This document shows positions 48,126 to 60,130 of a stretch of 64,000 nt of DNA, piece after piece. The DNA lies in NCBI GenBank assembly GCA_038496675.1, contig CM076653.1, positions 8,825,894 to 8,889,893 of the forward strand. Reading direction: 5' to 3'. Position 1 is the first letter of the stretch. Each line of letters begins with the position of its first letter. Under the pieces are notes generated by a model. The model searched no databases, was not told the origin of the DNA, and worked only from the letters and a program-made list of their open reading frames with translations. The stretch is from Rachycentron canadum (lineage: Eukaryota; Chordata; Actinopteri; Carangiformes; Rachycentridae). Both the position numbers and the translations under genes were made by a program.

Positions 48126-48225
48126 TTAAACTGGCGCGTTGCAAACCTCGCGCGCATTTTCTTCGTCCGCCATATTTGTTCGTGATGTAAACAGTGCAAT
48201 TACCTTTCGCTTCCGGTGTGGTGAC
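48126..48225 (-). promoter_or_regulatory. Promoter-like patch with ETS and YY1-type sites, minus strand
   Basis: In an AT-rich neighbourhood this patch is CpG-bearing (GGCGCG, CGCGCGC). It contains an ETS site (CCGGAAG, 48210-48216), a donor-like GCGAAAG|GTAATT (after 48204), and AATATGGCGG (48167-48173), which is both a YY1-type site and a good start context. The ATG opens MADEENAREVCNAPV then a stop at 48126. Such ETS plus YY1 pairs mark TATA-less housekeeping promoters in vertebrates. A GAG|GTTTGC donor after the ninth codon would be phase 0 and does not fit the 47769-47845 exon, so the start codon and splicing remain unresolved. Confidence 0.35.
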
Positions 48226-48240
48226 CCCTAAAAATTAAGA

Positions 48241-50814
48241 GTCTGCAGGTTTAAGTATACTTTTTTTTTTTTTTTAAATGAAAGTTAATCACAACAAAAG
48301 TCGAAAGTCCATAACGATTTAGTTGCATTTTAGAAAAATGCCACATATTCTAAAAATTTAAATTGAACAATTTAATTTCCTATTGACTACAATTATTTCT
48401 TCTAGTAATTTCTTCAGTCATTAAAACTTTATCTTGACTTAGAATGTAATTTTGTTTTAATACTTTTTTTTAGTGACAAATATTTAGGGTTGTAGGTTGT
48501 GAGCAGCAGTTAAAGGTTAACCGTGTCAAATCATGTCTGATGGGATTAGACTGACACTATCGATTTTTACACTACACACTTAATTAAGTTAACTGACAGA
48601 ATTCTTTTATATATTTTCCCTTTCTGTTAATTCAATAAGTCAGGTGAGGTACTAAACTGAAATGAAGTTGGTTTGCTTGATTAAACTTAACCATAAGATG
48701 TAATGAACATGTGAAACAAGATAGTCCAGTTTATGTCATATTAGTGGTAACTGTGTTATTAGAAGCCTTTCCCAGAGACTGATGTCCCCATTGTACCTGC
48801 TGTATCTCCACTGTTTCTTGTCTAGTGTGTCCTGCTGATTCCTGCAGGTCTGCAGATTTGTACTCTTACATACAATACTGCTTCATTCAGAAACATTTTT
48901 TTTTATATATATAAAATGCAGAACTTGGAAAATCATGTGTGGGAATGTGGGAATTAGTTGTCTCAAGATGACTTGTAACTTCAGTGCCATAATGTGTTTT
49001 ATTCTCATGCCAATAAAAATATTTTGTAGGAGTACTGTAGGTGTCAATCTTTTCAAACAGTGGATATCTCATTTTGGGATCATTCCCTTCTGTCTGAGAT
49101 ATGTGGCTGACTCAGACTTAAATCTGAGAACAATTTCCCCACACTAATCTCATTTTCTTTATAAGAGTCTGGGATTTCATACATATCCTTATTTTCACTG
49201 CTGTCCCACCTGGCCACAAAGAAAGTTCCTAAACCACAGTTTCCTTGAGATAAACAGTAAACGTGTACTCTAAATTAGGAGAAAACCCACTTAGCTTGGT
49301 TCTGTACCAGTGGGTGGCTTTAAACGGAGTCCCTTGATGTTTCAGAGACGATTTCACCTGAGACAAAGTGCAGCCTTCATTAATAAAAGATTCCTCACCC
49401 CCCAGAGCGACATAAGACTCATTTAAAGTCCTCCCTCAGCTCAACGGGGACACTCTACTCATGGGGAGATATGGTGACTACAGAGGGAAACTGGGATTTA
49501 GATTCTCATATTAGCAGTTTCACTTCCAAATTAAATAGTGTAAAAACGTGTTTTAAAAAAGCGTGACACCTACTCCAACAAAATCTTTTATTGTCATTTT
49601 CAATTTGTTTGTTTCAAACTTTGCTCAGAGTTATAATTTTCTAAACATATTCCTGCAGATATCGAGCATCTTTTTGTGATCAAGACCTCAGTCACACACT
49701 CTAATACACTTGAAAGGCATGTTCTCTGGGTAGACATGATCCCTCCTCTAATTATTCAATAATCTAATGACACAATTGGTCATGGTGAGCAACACCATGC
49801 ACTGACACCAGATGGTGGCTTTTGCGATGAAGCCCCCCCACACACCCTCTGTGCATCCTCATTTTGGTTCAAGTCAGTGAGAGGCCTCGTCTGTGCTCTT
49901 CAACTTGCCAAAGCTGATTTGAGCAATCTCTCAAATTCTGTGTTAATTTTGGAATCAGAAATCACCACCTAACTGTTCAGTGAACACAAAATTACAGACA
50001 GAATATGTGCAAATAGTTTTATTTCGTCGACTGAGATCGTCTGGAGAGTCGTTTGTTTCAACACTCGTGCTATCAATCATTTGGAAGCAGCAGGTGCACT
50101 TCATGTCAGGTCTTGTTTCGGAGTGAAACTTGTCATCTGTGGATGTAGGGGCTGCTTTCAGGTTTTACAACATTCATTGACTGCTCTAGCTGCAGCATCA
50201 GGGGCTGAGTGATGTGATGACCTTGATCTGAGGCAGTTTCCTCGAGGCTGCTCCAGGGCAGAGGGACAGGATGTCAGGAAAGGTTTGTGCAAGATGTCGT
50301 TACTGCAGGAATGTGTGAGAGTGAGTGGGTTTATGAGTGTGCATGTGTGTGCGTGTGTGTGTGTCAGGGGAAAGGTACATATTAATAACCTTTGCAGCAC
50401 GGCTTTTACTTGCTCATTTTACCTACTTGTCGGCCTGTCTTCATGCTGTGTATTTAGTCATTTGTAAAAATACACTTGGCACCTCTGAACATTGCCTGCA
50501 AACTGACGGAACAACAAAACCCACAAATACTTTAATGTGACTTTCAGCTTGATACAACACACAGTATATTAACTAGTCAACTACTTAGTAGCTATTCAAC
50601 ACAACTAATACTACTAACTGCACTAACTGAACACGGTTTAAACTATTATTTTGTTTCTGCAGTTAATACGAAATAATAATAATAATAAAAAAAAAAAAAA
50701 CATCCTCCTTTAAAATTGTTATACCTCCAGTTGCTTTGTGTAGTGTAGCTATGGAGCACATTTTGTATGCACTTTTTTTTTTTTTTTTTGTGTATGCGTA
50801 TGTTTCCTTCTCTA
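48241..50814. other. Intergenic sequence without a recognised gene
   Basis: AT-rich sequence with T and A runs (48262-48275, 50687-50700, 50772-50789), an (AAT)n stretch near 50674, and a TG-rich segment near 50345-50364. Short frames only. The segment 49795-49815 has ACACCAGATGGTGGC, a weak CTCF-like word with two mismatches. Confidence 0.5.
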
Positions 50815-51300
50815 TGATCAGGAAAAGGTTTCATGACCATAACCACAGAGGATTTACCACAAGATGCAAACCTCTGATAAAACTCATAAACAGAAAGGCC
50901 AAGCTACACTTCACAAAAACACACATAATGTCACTGATAGAGTGATATGGATTGATGAAACAAAAATCAACCTCTATCAAAATGATGGAAAGAGGAAAAT
51001 GTGGAGCTCACGAACCAAAGCCACAACCTCATCTGTCAAACATGGTGTCAGTTCTGTTATGGCCTGGGAATGTATGGCTGCCAATGGAGCTGGCACAGTG
51101 GCATTACTTGATTTCACCGTTGCCGGACGCAACAGGATGAATGCAGATGTAAACAGGATAACCAGAGTGAAGACAGAGAAACCTGACAACAAGCAAGAGC
51201 TGAGGGTGGCTCCAGCAAAGACCTGAGTGAGCATCACCAGGGAAGATATACACCGTCCGCCATTTGCCAGTCATTGACTATGAAGGATTTGTACTGTAGT
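50815..51300 (+). pseudogene. Tc1-like transposase remnant with internal deletion
   Basis: Three collinear pieces of a Tc1-type transposase are visible. The first (about 50823-50940) reads KRFHDHNHRGFTTRCKPLI then NRKAKLHFTKTH, the linker before the catalytic core. After a frameshift near 50940, the second (about 50940-51150) reads VIWIDETKINLYQNDGKRK and later SSVKHGVSSVMAWECMAANG, holding the first catalytic Asp (WIDETK) and the VKHG..SVMAW block. The third (about 51190-51295) reads QELRVAPAKT, a stop, VSITREDIHRP, and remnants of the C-terminal end. The part that should carry the second Asp and the Glu of the DDE triad is missing between about 51155 and 51190. The N-terminal DNA-binding domain is also absent, so the copy is dead. 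It lies in the same strand sense as the remnant at 12185. Confidence 0.8.
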
Positions 51301-52199
51301 GAAATCATGATTCTGTTTGACCTACTTACTTTTGAACCCCTAAGTCCTGTGCAATTAAAGGCCCATATTTTACTTTGATTTATTGGAAGTGTTGCTATAT
51401 TACAAGACATATTTAATTAACAGAGATGGACTTCTCTCTCAGGATTTGCTGACCTGTTGTTGCTCTAGGAGGAATGAACATAGGGGAAAACAAATCCTAC
51501 AAGACTGGGCGTGAGACACATCTGGATGGGCCTTGCACAGACAGTGTGCATTTCTCTGTGGACTGAGTGCTTTGATACTTTCCCACTATGAATACAGCAC
51601 CTACACTGACCTTATAATCAAAACACACATGAAAATCTCTTTATACAATGTTGGACCTTTAAAGGGCCCATGTGTCCTACACAGGTCTTTCTATATTGAT
51701 GAAACTGATTGAATGTGTTGAATCGTGGAGCCTGAAGAACAAAGAAAGTGTAACTGTTTATGAAAATACAATATGCCACTAAGGTTTTGGTGTCTATCTA
51801 AATACATTGAAGGTTAAGGGATTTTCTTCTTTTGTGGTTGTCAAAACACTCAAACGTGACATATCTTATTATCTCATATTCTCGTTACTATAAATAGTCC
51901 ACAGATGTCAATGTAAACAGTTTTCACTGGGAATTAATAAAGTTTAAGAAGCAGATATTGTCTCAATCTCAAAGCCAGGACCATGTGCAACGTGAACTCT
52001 TAAAATAGAGCATTAATAGAGGCTTACTTTATAGACTTACTTTAAATTCTTAGTCTGCCCCTGGACACAGTGTACATTTGACTCCAAAGTTATTAAAACA
52101 CAACTTTTTCCAAAACAGGCACATCACGCACTGTTTTACATTCCTGCAAAGGACATAAACGCAGATAAAAACAAAAGCTGAAGCAGCAGCGGCACTAAG

Positions 52200-52445
52200 A
52201 CATGCTTGATCATTAGCATTAATTGGATAGTGAGGGAGGATAGGAAACTTTGTTGCCATAAAAATCTAAATAAATAATTGCTAGGTGAAACTCCGGGAGA
52301 ACGCATTCTCTATCTGGTTGATCATAAATCCTGGAATAATGACATGCTTACCCATAAATGACTAAACAAGGGGCCATTAAGGCATGCATGACTTCTCCTG
52401 ATGTCTGTGTAGCAGATGTTAATAATTTTTCCATAATGGAGAAGG
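52200..52445. promoter_or_regulatory. Candidate conserved non-coding element
   Basis: Unique repeat-free block with TGATCATTAGCATTAATTGG, AATAAATAATTGCTAGGTG, CTGGTTGATCATAAATCC, GGGGCCATTAAGGCATGCAT and GTTAATAATTTTTCCATAAT. High density of ATTA and TGATCA cores. Confidence 0.4.
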
Positions 52446-52821
52446 AGAGAGGGAAAGGGGAAACTGCTCTGTTCGATCATATCAAAGAAAATGTCAAATA
52501 AGGGTCAACAGTGGAAACGTACCAAATGTGAAAGAGAACCGGAAAGTATATGGGGAGGAGAAAAGGGTTGTTTACCAAATATGAACATGTAATTTACGTG
52601 TTTTTAAACAGGTTTATAGGGAAATGTGAGAGATTTATACACTATCTAATATTTCTATTCTTATGTCTAATTTTGAAAGTTAAAAAAAAACATTGTGTTG
52701 ACAGTTAGATGTGCATAAGGTTAACAGCTCAAAGCAGACGTAGATGCTATCAATCCTCACAGTGTATCTGTATATCTCCTGTGTTCTCCTCGGTTTGCCA
52801 GCGTCTCCTTGTTGTTTTCAG

Positions 52822-53007
52822 ATCTTAATGGCAGATATATCCACGTTCGGGTCCGACAATGCAGCCGATCAGCCCCCAAAAAGTGAGCTCCTTATCGCAC
52901 TCAGATTGGTTCCGGCAGCAGTGAGACAGGAGATTATCAGTCTATTAGATTCATACTGGCATATGGCATGGATCACATTAATGCTGATCTTGATTTTTCC
53001 TACCTAA
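52822..53007 (+). promoter_or_regulatory. Candidate conserved element or missed exon
   Basis: A good acceptor-like CCTTGTTGTTTTCAG ends at 52821. The following frame has an ATG at 52828 and runs to 53007, coding MADISTFGSDNAADQPPKSE and then a hydrophobic-rich stretch (LLIALRLVPAAVRQEIISLL, later WITLMLILIFP). No donor was found and no family is recognised. The DNA also looks like a non-coding element (TATTAGATTCATACTGGCAT, GATCACATTAATGCTGATC), so I prefer a regulatory reading, weakly. Confidence 0.3.
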
Positions 53008-54536
53008 AACATATTATTTCTTAAGGCTTTCACTCTGATTTTATCAGCCAGACTTGTCAGATAACGGCCTATCTGCTCACAAAAATATCTCTTTCCTCTT
53101 TTGTGATCACACACTATCTTTTCCATTGTCTTAATTAAGCACTTTTTGTTTTTTGTCATTAACAAAATGTCTTATTTTGGGCTGATTTGTATAAATTGAC
53201 ACAAGAAGTAAAAACACTTTTGAAATTCAGTGAACAAGTTTTGACATTGTTTTTCACTCTGGGGTATCTATATTAAATACAGAAATGACTTCAAACATCA
53301 TCACGGCTATATTAATCAGTGCAATATTGTCGTCTTGAATGTTATGCTTTGTTTATATTGCTTTTCATTCTGACATTTTATGATTGCTGTTGTAATTAGA
53401 GCAGGTAGATTATTGGAGCGTGTTATGAGACTTGCTGCTTTATCACCTGACATAAATCCAGAATATTTATCCTGCTTCTGTGATGAACAACAATAGCTTT
53501 TATTGACAAAGAAAATAAAAACAAAAAAAAACAAAAACTTGGAACTAAAGTAGTTTGTATTAATAAAACCTGCTCCCCCATCCTCCCCCACATAGGTTAT
53601 AAAACAACAAAAAGCATCAATTTGCAGTGTGAAACTCTGAAGGAGAAAATCAGTTGAACTTTAAACTATAGACAAACTAAACGCCACATGACATTTCTTT
53701 CATCAAATTGATTCTCAGAATCTCAAGGCCACTCCCTCTGCACTGCTACATCCAGGAGGTTGCAGCAACCTTGAACCTTCTCCTGAGCTCGATTCAAATG
53801 ACAGGCGAGGCAGTTTCACAAGTCTTAACAGTCCAGCCATATGTGCTTTGATTTCCTACTGTTCAGCAGCTTTGTTTTGTGTTTTCAAACTCTGCCAAGA
53901 AAATTCAACGTAAAAATAAATAAACAAGTAAATAAAAATGTCATCTCATACTGTAAAATGATTAATGACTTTGATTCGCTTGGAATTACAGATGAAAAAG
54001 ACATTAGGCTCCAACCTTGAATTTTTAAGTGCACCATTCATCGTTATATCATATATGCATTTGTTTTTGAGAAAGAAAGCTTTTATCTGGTTTTGTCTCA
54101 ACCTTAATCAAACTCCTTGCACTATTTCACCTTCAACAAACAGCAAATATAAAGCTTTTTGCGTTACATGATTAATTTGAAAAACATCAGCAAGGTTTCA
54201 TACAATGTCAGTCATTGTATCAAGATTCAGTTGAAAGCTGAGCTCTCTTGTCCTGCAAACTTGACCTTTGATTTGGAAAATGTAGAATGACTCCAGTCTA
54301 ATTCATTAGTTGGCACCAATCCACTTTTCCTGCTGAAAAATACTCTGTGTGTTCATAAATAATTTAACGTGTCTGAATTTCTGCTGTGTCTAAAAAAAAA
54401 AAAAAAAAATATTAAAGCTTAATCTAAATCTGAACAGGACAAAATTGCTGTTAACACAATATGAGGGTTAAAACATTTCACACATTTTAAGTTACACTGA
54501 AAAACACACATTTCTCAATGTATGTAACAAAATGGA

Positions 54537-54541
<5 letters not shown>

Positions 54542-54579
<38 letters not shown>
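54542..54579. repeat. (TA)19 microsatellite
   Basis: Direct reading; abuts the family A repeat that begins at 54580. Confidence 0.95.
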
Positions 54580-54582
<3 letters not shown>

Positions 54583-54735
54583 AGTTTATGGTCTTATTTG
54601 CTAGTTTCCAGTCTTCTTCAATACAACATGATATTTATTTATAAGAAAATAGAGCATAAAGCAGGGTATTAGGGTGTGGCTACCCTGTGATTGACAGACT
54701 ATGCCACACATTCGGGATAGAGTACAGAGCTCCTT
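54580..54735 (+). repeat. Dispersed fish repeat, family A, 5'-truncated copy
   Basis: Words GAGTTTATGGTCTTATTTGC, CTTCAATACAACATGAT, CATAAAGCAGGGTATTAGGG, GTGTGGCTACCCTGTGATTG and CGGGATAGAGTAC match the 34035-34330 copy in order. Confidence 0.7.
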
Positions 54736-55119
54736 TTGAAACAAGCTCGCATTTACAAGGATCTCAGGACTTTATGTTCAAACGATTACAAAAAGCACTG
54801 AGCGACAAATAGTTTGTGGAACCTACAGATGCAGACTGAAACCTGAAAATTAGCCTAAACACTCATAGTTCCTTCTGCCCAAATGGGGACCTTTCATTTG
54901 TAAATACCTTAACCATGTCAGACTGAAGTAATGTCAATAATAATAACTTATCAACATCAAATCCATTTCAGGACATGCTGTTTCTAAAACAGTTTCTGCT
55001 TTAAACTACTAAGTCTCATCCTCGCCTTCATACAGCAAGCAGAACAATACAACGTTCTTTCCGATATTTCTATTCGAGAACATAACAAGTCTTCTATAAT
55101 TAACACACAAAGGTGTATT

Positions 55120-55260
55120 TGAAGGCTTGATTGACAGATTAATCCCTCTGTAACGCAGTCATGGCAGCTGGCACTTGTCCATTCCATCTCAGTTCCGCCA
55201 AAACTTCACCTTGTTGCCCAAATTTCTGACTCCAGTCACTGACAAGATGGCACTCACTTT
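55120..55260 (+). repeat. Family A related 3' fragment
   Basis: Begins GGCTTGATTGACAG like 19795 and contains CATCTCAGTTCCGCC and GACAAGATGGCACTCAC. Distant, so tentative. Confidence 0.35.
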
Positions 55261-55974
55261 GTGTTTGAGGATTTCATCAAGGCCATTCACTCAGTGAAAG
55301 GACAAAGCTGTTTACTTTACAAAGAAAAGCATGATGACAATTTACAAAGCAAGAAATATCACTGCACATTTCTTTTTTTTTTTTTTTTGAGGTTGTGCAA
55401 AACAACTGCCAGCTACACCAACTTTGAAAATGAAAATGCTGGAATAAGATATCAGTGTGAATCAAACACAGACCCACTCGTGTGCCCACAAAAATGCCCC
55501 GTGCAAATATTCAACCAGTCTCTAAAAGGAGGACCTGTGCTATCCGTGTGTTATTTTTTACTTATGGAAAAATGGCTCCATAGTGAACAAAACAAAGTCT
55601 TGTGAAAACTGCATTCAAGCATTTTATTATGTGTATCCAAAATACTTAAGCAATGTTGCCCACAGAGGAGCTACACAGCAACAACAAGTTAAACATTAAA
55701 ACATGCTATTTCTACCCACCATTGTAGCAAAACATGAAAACACACACATAAAAAAAAAAAAAAAGGAAAAAAAGAAACTATTACAGGTTATGTAGCCTTG
55801 GCTGCTATGAGCAAAGAACTAGTGATGAATCTACAGTGACTCCAGTGACCTTGAGAAGCTCCTGAGAACCTCAGGAAGTTCTTCCCGCAGAGATTTGGCT
55901 GCACTGCTGTTGGATATCAGACTGTGTATTAGACACTGATCTGTTTAATTACATTCTGAGTCGCATGCCATCTG

Positions 55975-56120
55975 TAAGAGCACCTCGTCGCCCCTCTGCA
56001 CTATCCAAATGACTTAAAGAATCCAGAGATATTGTACTCCAAGGACATGCTTAATTGAGTTCTGAGCGCAAAGTGCACTACAGCTTTCTTCGACTTCGGC
56101 GACGTAAGCTTGGCCCGAGC
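55975..56120. promoter_or_regulatory. Candidate conserved non-coding element
   Basis: Unique patch with GTTTAATTACATTCTGAGTC just upstream (55944), then CCATCTGTAAGAGCACC, ATGACTTAAAGAATCC, GACATGCTTAATTGAG and CTTCGGCGACGTAAGC. Confidence 0.25.
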
Positions 56121-56490
56121 AGTGGTTTCAAGTGCTTTTGTGGTGATGTGAATTGATCGGAAATTGCTTGTAATTGTCAAATTAGGCTACATGCAAAACA
56201 GGGTTCTGAACAAAGCACAATTACAGATTTGCTTAACTCCTTGGTAAAAACTCGACTTGTGCGACGGAACGGGCCAGAGCGAAGAAGGTAAAAATAACCC
56301 CAAACATGTAACAATATTGTTTCAGGAGGCATGAAAACAGACGTTTTGCAAATGGATTTGGAAGGAGTGGGATGAGGCGAGAGGGCTAAATCTGTCTTGT
56401 TCATTTGTGACGGACTTGGCGTGAAGCAGTGACTTGAGCTTGGATAAAGAAAAGACACTTGCAGCAGAATTCTGCCAGTCTTTGGTTCTT

Positions 56491-56568
56491 CCCCCCACCA
56501 CCAACACCGCCACCACCACCACCGCCGCCACTACCGCCGCCACTCCATCACACACACCCACACACACC
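56491..56568. repeat. CCACCG-type triplet tract with CA run
   Basis: Imperfect CCA/CCG triplets followed by CACACACCC. The open frames here are low-complexity and not genes. Confidence 0.8.
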
Positions 56569-56902
56569 CTTACCTTCCAACACACTGCCGAACCTGGTGC
56601 TCTGCAGTCACCCATTAATCCCTACATGTCGGATCCTAGCCAGGTAATTACCGTTTAAAAATATTTCATCCCATTCTTTCCCCCTAAAAAGAGAGACAAA
56701 TGGAAACAAAGGGAACACAGTTCTGAACAACGACAAAGAGGCGCTTTAAATGCATTCTCTTTTCTCTGGTGGAAACGGTGGCTTTGTTTGCATACAGTAC
56801 AAGGTGTCTGAAACCAAATCTGCAGCTATTTCATATTTAAATGCAGCTGTCACGCTCTAGTTTTTACACCAGTTTTGGAAAGTTGGGGATGCTGCTTCTT
56901 TC

Positions 56903-56927
56903 AGAGAGAGAGAGAGAGAGAGAGAGA
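56903..56927. repeat. (GA)n microsatellite
   Basis: Direct reading. Confidence 0.95.
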
Positions 56928-58952
56928 AAAAAGCTTCTGTTTGTGGCCCAATAAAACCTGTTTGTTGGTTCACTGCCAGCTAACTTCCAAACTAAATAAT
57001 TTGAAGAGGGATGTAATTATGAAATATTTCAGTCAGCTGAAAAAAATGCACACCATAAGTATCTCTTCCTCATATAGAAATACCTTTTCAATTTCTAAAG
57101 TGACTTTGAAAACTCATTTTAAAACTTTATCATAATCTGACCCGGCAATAACTCTAGCCCTAAATACAACTACTGTGACCTCAAGCAATGATATTAGCTA
57201 TTCTTTGTTGAAGTTGATGTGGGATAATATGACAAATGGTTAACAAGCTGATCACACTGTGAGGATGTCTGTATCCACTATAGACAGAATTTTTTATGAT
57301 CTGCTGAGGCTAATCTAAAATACGTGCCCTATCATATAATACTAGATGCAAATAACAAGCCTCTGCTATATTTGCACTTTCACTTTAAAATGGTCATATG
57401 TACCAAAGTAAGTGAATCTAAACAAAACATGTCAAAACATATGTATGTATTTCCATTCTTTAACATAGACTCACATCAAAGTGAATAGAAGACAATTGTT
57501 GTTTAAAGCGTCTACGTGTGGATTTTTTCAGTTCAGTTTCAGAAGCTTTGCTTGTGGTTCATTTAGCCGTGCCCCCTTTAGTTACTGTTGCAACACCTGT
57601 CCAAATATAAGGGGGGCAGGTTCATCTGCATCTGAATTTAGACAAAGGTAGACAAAGATTTTTGGCCAGGTACAATTCTGACGGTAAACTAATTACACAC
57701 ATTGGCTTCATGAGTTAGTTAAAAATGCTTTCTTCTTGTTTTAAAATGGTTCCGGCTGAGATTCTTGTAAAAGAGTTACGCTTTGTTTGCCTTAATGCAT
57801 GATATACTAACAGACTTCGTCTAATGTTGATGATTTCATGGAAGACTTAAAGAAATAACCTTGTTCTTGTATTGCTGTGAACCAGTTAGTCTTAGTAATA
57901 TTTAATAGCAACAATGTAATATCAGGCTTTTATTTATTGTAACATTAGTTGACGTTATGCTCTTTTGCTTTATAGGTAATGCACGGTTACCACTGTAGGT
58001 GGCTAGTTAGCCAGACATGCTAATGAATGGATTGCAGCTCAAATTATTCATATTCAAGACCTACTTTGACTGTATGATCCTTAAAATCCTTAAATGCTAA
58101 TAGTAACTCCTGCTGCAACTTCATGCACACCCCTTCAACCCCTTCCCTTTGAGTAGAAATTCAGAGGTTCATAGGCCTCCTGTGCAAGATGACAGTTGCT
58201 AAGCTGTTGCTAAGCAATTTTACAATTGCTGTTTAGGGGAGGGTTTATAAAATACTCTTAATTCCAGTTTAAATGCTGTGTGTTAAATGTGTGTATCTTT
58301 TTTCATTGCACCATTTGGGGGTGCCAAATGCAGAAATCCAACTCATCGTGGTTTTAGCACGGAGCAAAAAATGATGCCTTTACCTCACGTTATTTCTCTC
58401 AGGGGTCTTGGAGAGGAAATGTTGTACCTGTTGTTTTCCTGAATCATAGCACATTGCACTCTGACAGCGCACCTGCCTCCAATATGAGTCAATGCTGCTG
58501 CAGTGATGTTGCATAAAAACCTCATTTACTTTTGTTTTATGGGTTAATGGACTGAGAATATGTCAGAACCTTGAGCATGATTTTTTCTTCTTCCTGTTAA
58601 TTTGTATTAGCGTTCCTATGATAACAAAGCAACACATCAAACCACTTCTCTTGCTTTCGCTTTATTTTAATATTTCACACCTGTCCACCACATATCGCAT
58701 TTCTTTAGTTGATAAAGTGCAAAGCCATTTTTCAAGTGTAAGCCACAATTAGTGAATTTGATGCCTTAATAATGTGTGAGGTGACTATGTCAAATTCCTT
58801 GTTCTTTCACACGAAATAGTAAAAAAAACTCATGTTGTGACATTATGTCCCTAAGAATAGAGAGAAGAGGTTGGGGGGGGCGGGGGTGAGAAATGAACGC
58901 ATTGGCAGTGGCAGGAGATGTAGTTAATATGCGGCTCGGTGGGTGCAGTGAA

Positions 58953-58979
58953 GGGTGGTGGGGTGGGGGGTGGGGGGGG
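58953..58979 (+). other. Potential G-quadruplex run
   Basis: Four or more G tracts (GGG, GGGG, GGGGGG, GGGGGGGG) separated by one- to four-base spacers. Another G-rich run (GGGGGGGGCGGGGG) lies 80 bp upstream. Confidence 0.7.
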
Positions 58980-60009
58980 ATCAAGAGCATTCACCCTTCT
59001 GTCATCGTATGAACCTGCAAACATAACTGCATGTTAATGTCTGTGTTTCACTTGGCACAGCTCATTTGTCTCTTCAGCTTCCAGTAAAAGATAAATATGC
59101 TCTTCTTACTGTCACTGAGAACTGCGTCTCCATTCCTGTTGTGTAGTTTGGAGGCACGTCCAAGTCCCTGTATGGTCATGAAACTGGGAAGCCCATCACT
59201 TCCAGGTATAATCTGTAATCTAAATGTAATCAAAAATCCAACAGAAAATTGGAAAGTCTGCTCTCACATTGGGAGTAATTGGTATTTCAATCCAAAAACC
59301 TTGAAAAAAGTGAAGTTATAGATGTTTTCTGATGTCCATTTTGGAAGAAATCCTGTTTGAGTGAAACAATTTAATTACGTGTGTCAGTGCACATCAGATA
59401 TACAGTATATGTATAACATTACACACTGGACCTTTAAATTAAAAACCCAAGATAGTGAATGAAATCTTGAATGCTTTTGTTTCTCCACAACAGCAGCCTG
59501 TACTTTGTAACACAGTTCACAGTTTGTATGTTTTCACAGATTGTATTACAACAAAGGACATAATTTTGTTTGCCGTGAGTTAATGGCCAGTATAAATTTA
59601 ACAAAATATGCCAGCTGTTAGCTGAAAATAAAAAAATTAAAAAAAACTTTTCAAATTACAACTGATATTAAAAATGTTTCATAAACCTAAAGCTTGTAAA
59701 ATGTCAGTATTTTCCAATACATAAAAGAGTATTTAATCCTTCTAGTAAAAACATGAGCATAATTGATATAGTTTGCGTACAGTTTCTGGTCATTTTTCCC
59801 TCACAGGTGTATTCAAAAAACAAAACAGCCTGGATATAATTAGACAGTGAATATGGACAAAAGAGACGTCTTATGGCATATGGCAGGGTCAGATGGAGAA
59901 GGAAAATCTTGTCATACAGCGGCAGAAATCTATTAACTTGCATACATATGGATTTATGACAACAACTGGCATAAGGAATCATGAATAACTTACAGACGGA
60001 TGTTCTTAT

Positions 60010-60130
60010 ATAAGCATCAATTGTTAATTGAAGAAGCTGTCACACTCCCTGGGGCTGTCAACATAGTTTTATAAGCATTCAAACTCAGCTTTATCAAATT
60101 AATGGTCTCTTCAGTGCTGCCTGATTCTCC
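60010..60130. promoter_or_regulatory. Candidate conserved non-coding element
   Basis: Unique patch with ATCAATTGTTAATTGAAG, GGGGCTGTCAACATAG, AGCTTTATCAAATTAATGG. Homeodomain (TTAATTG) and TGTCA words; composition only. Confidence 0.25.

Noticed and set aside
49795..49815. Third CTCF site (ACACCAGATGGTGGC)
   Set aside because: Two mismatches from the core used for the other sites.
56434..56658. Thr/Pro-rich frames
   Set aside because: Translation of a CCACCG/CA low-complexity tract.
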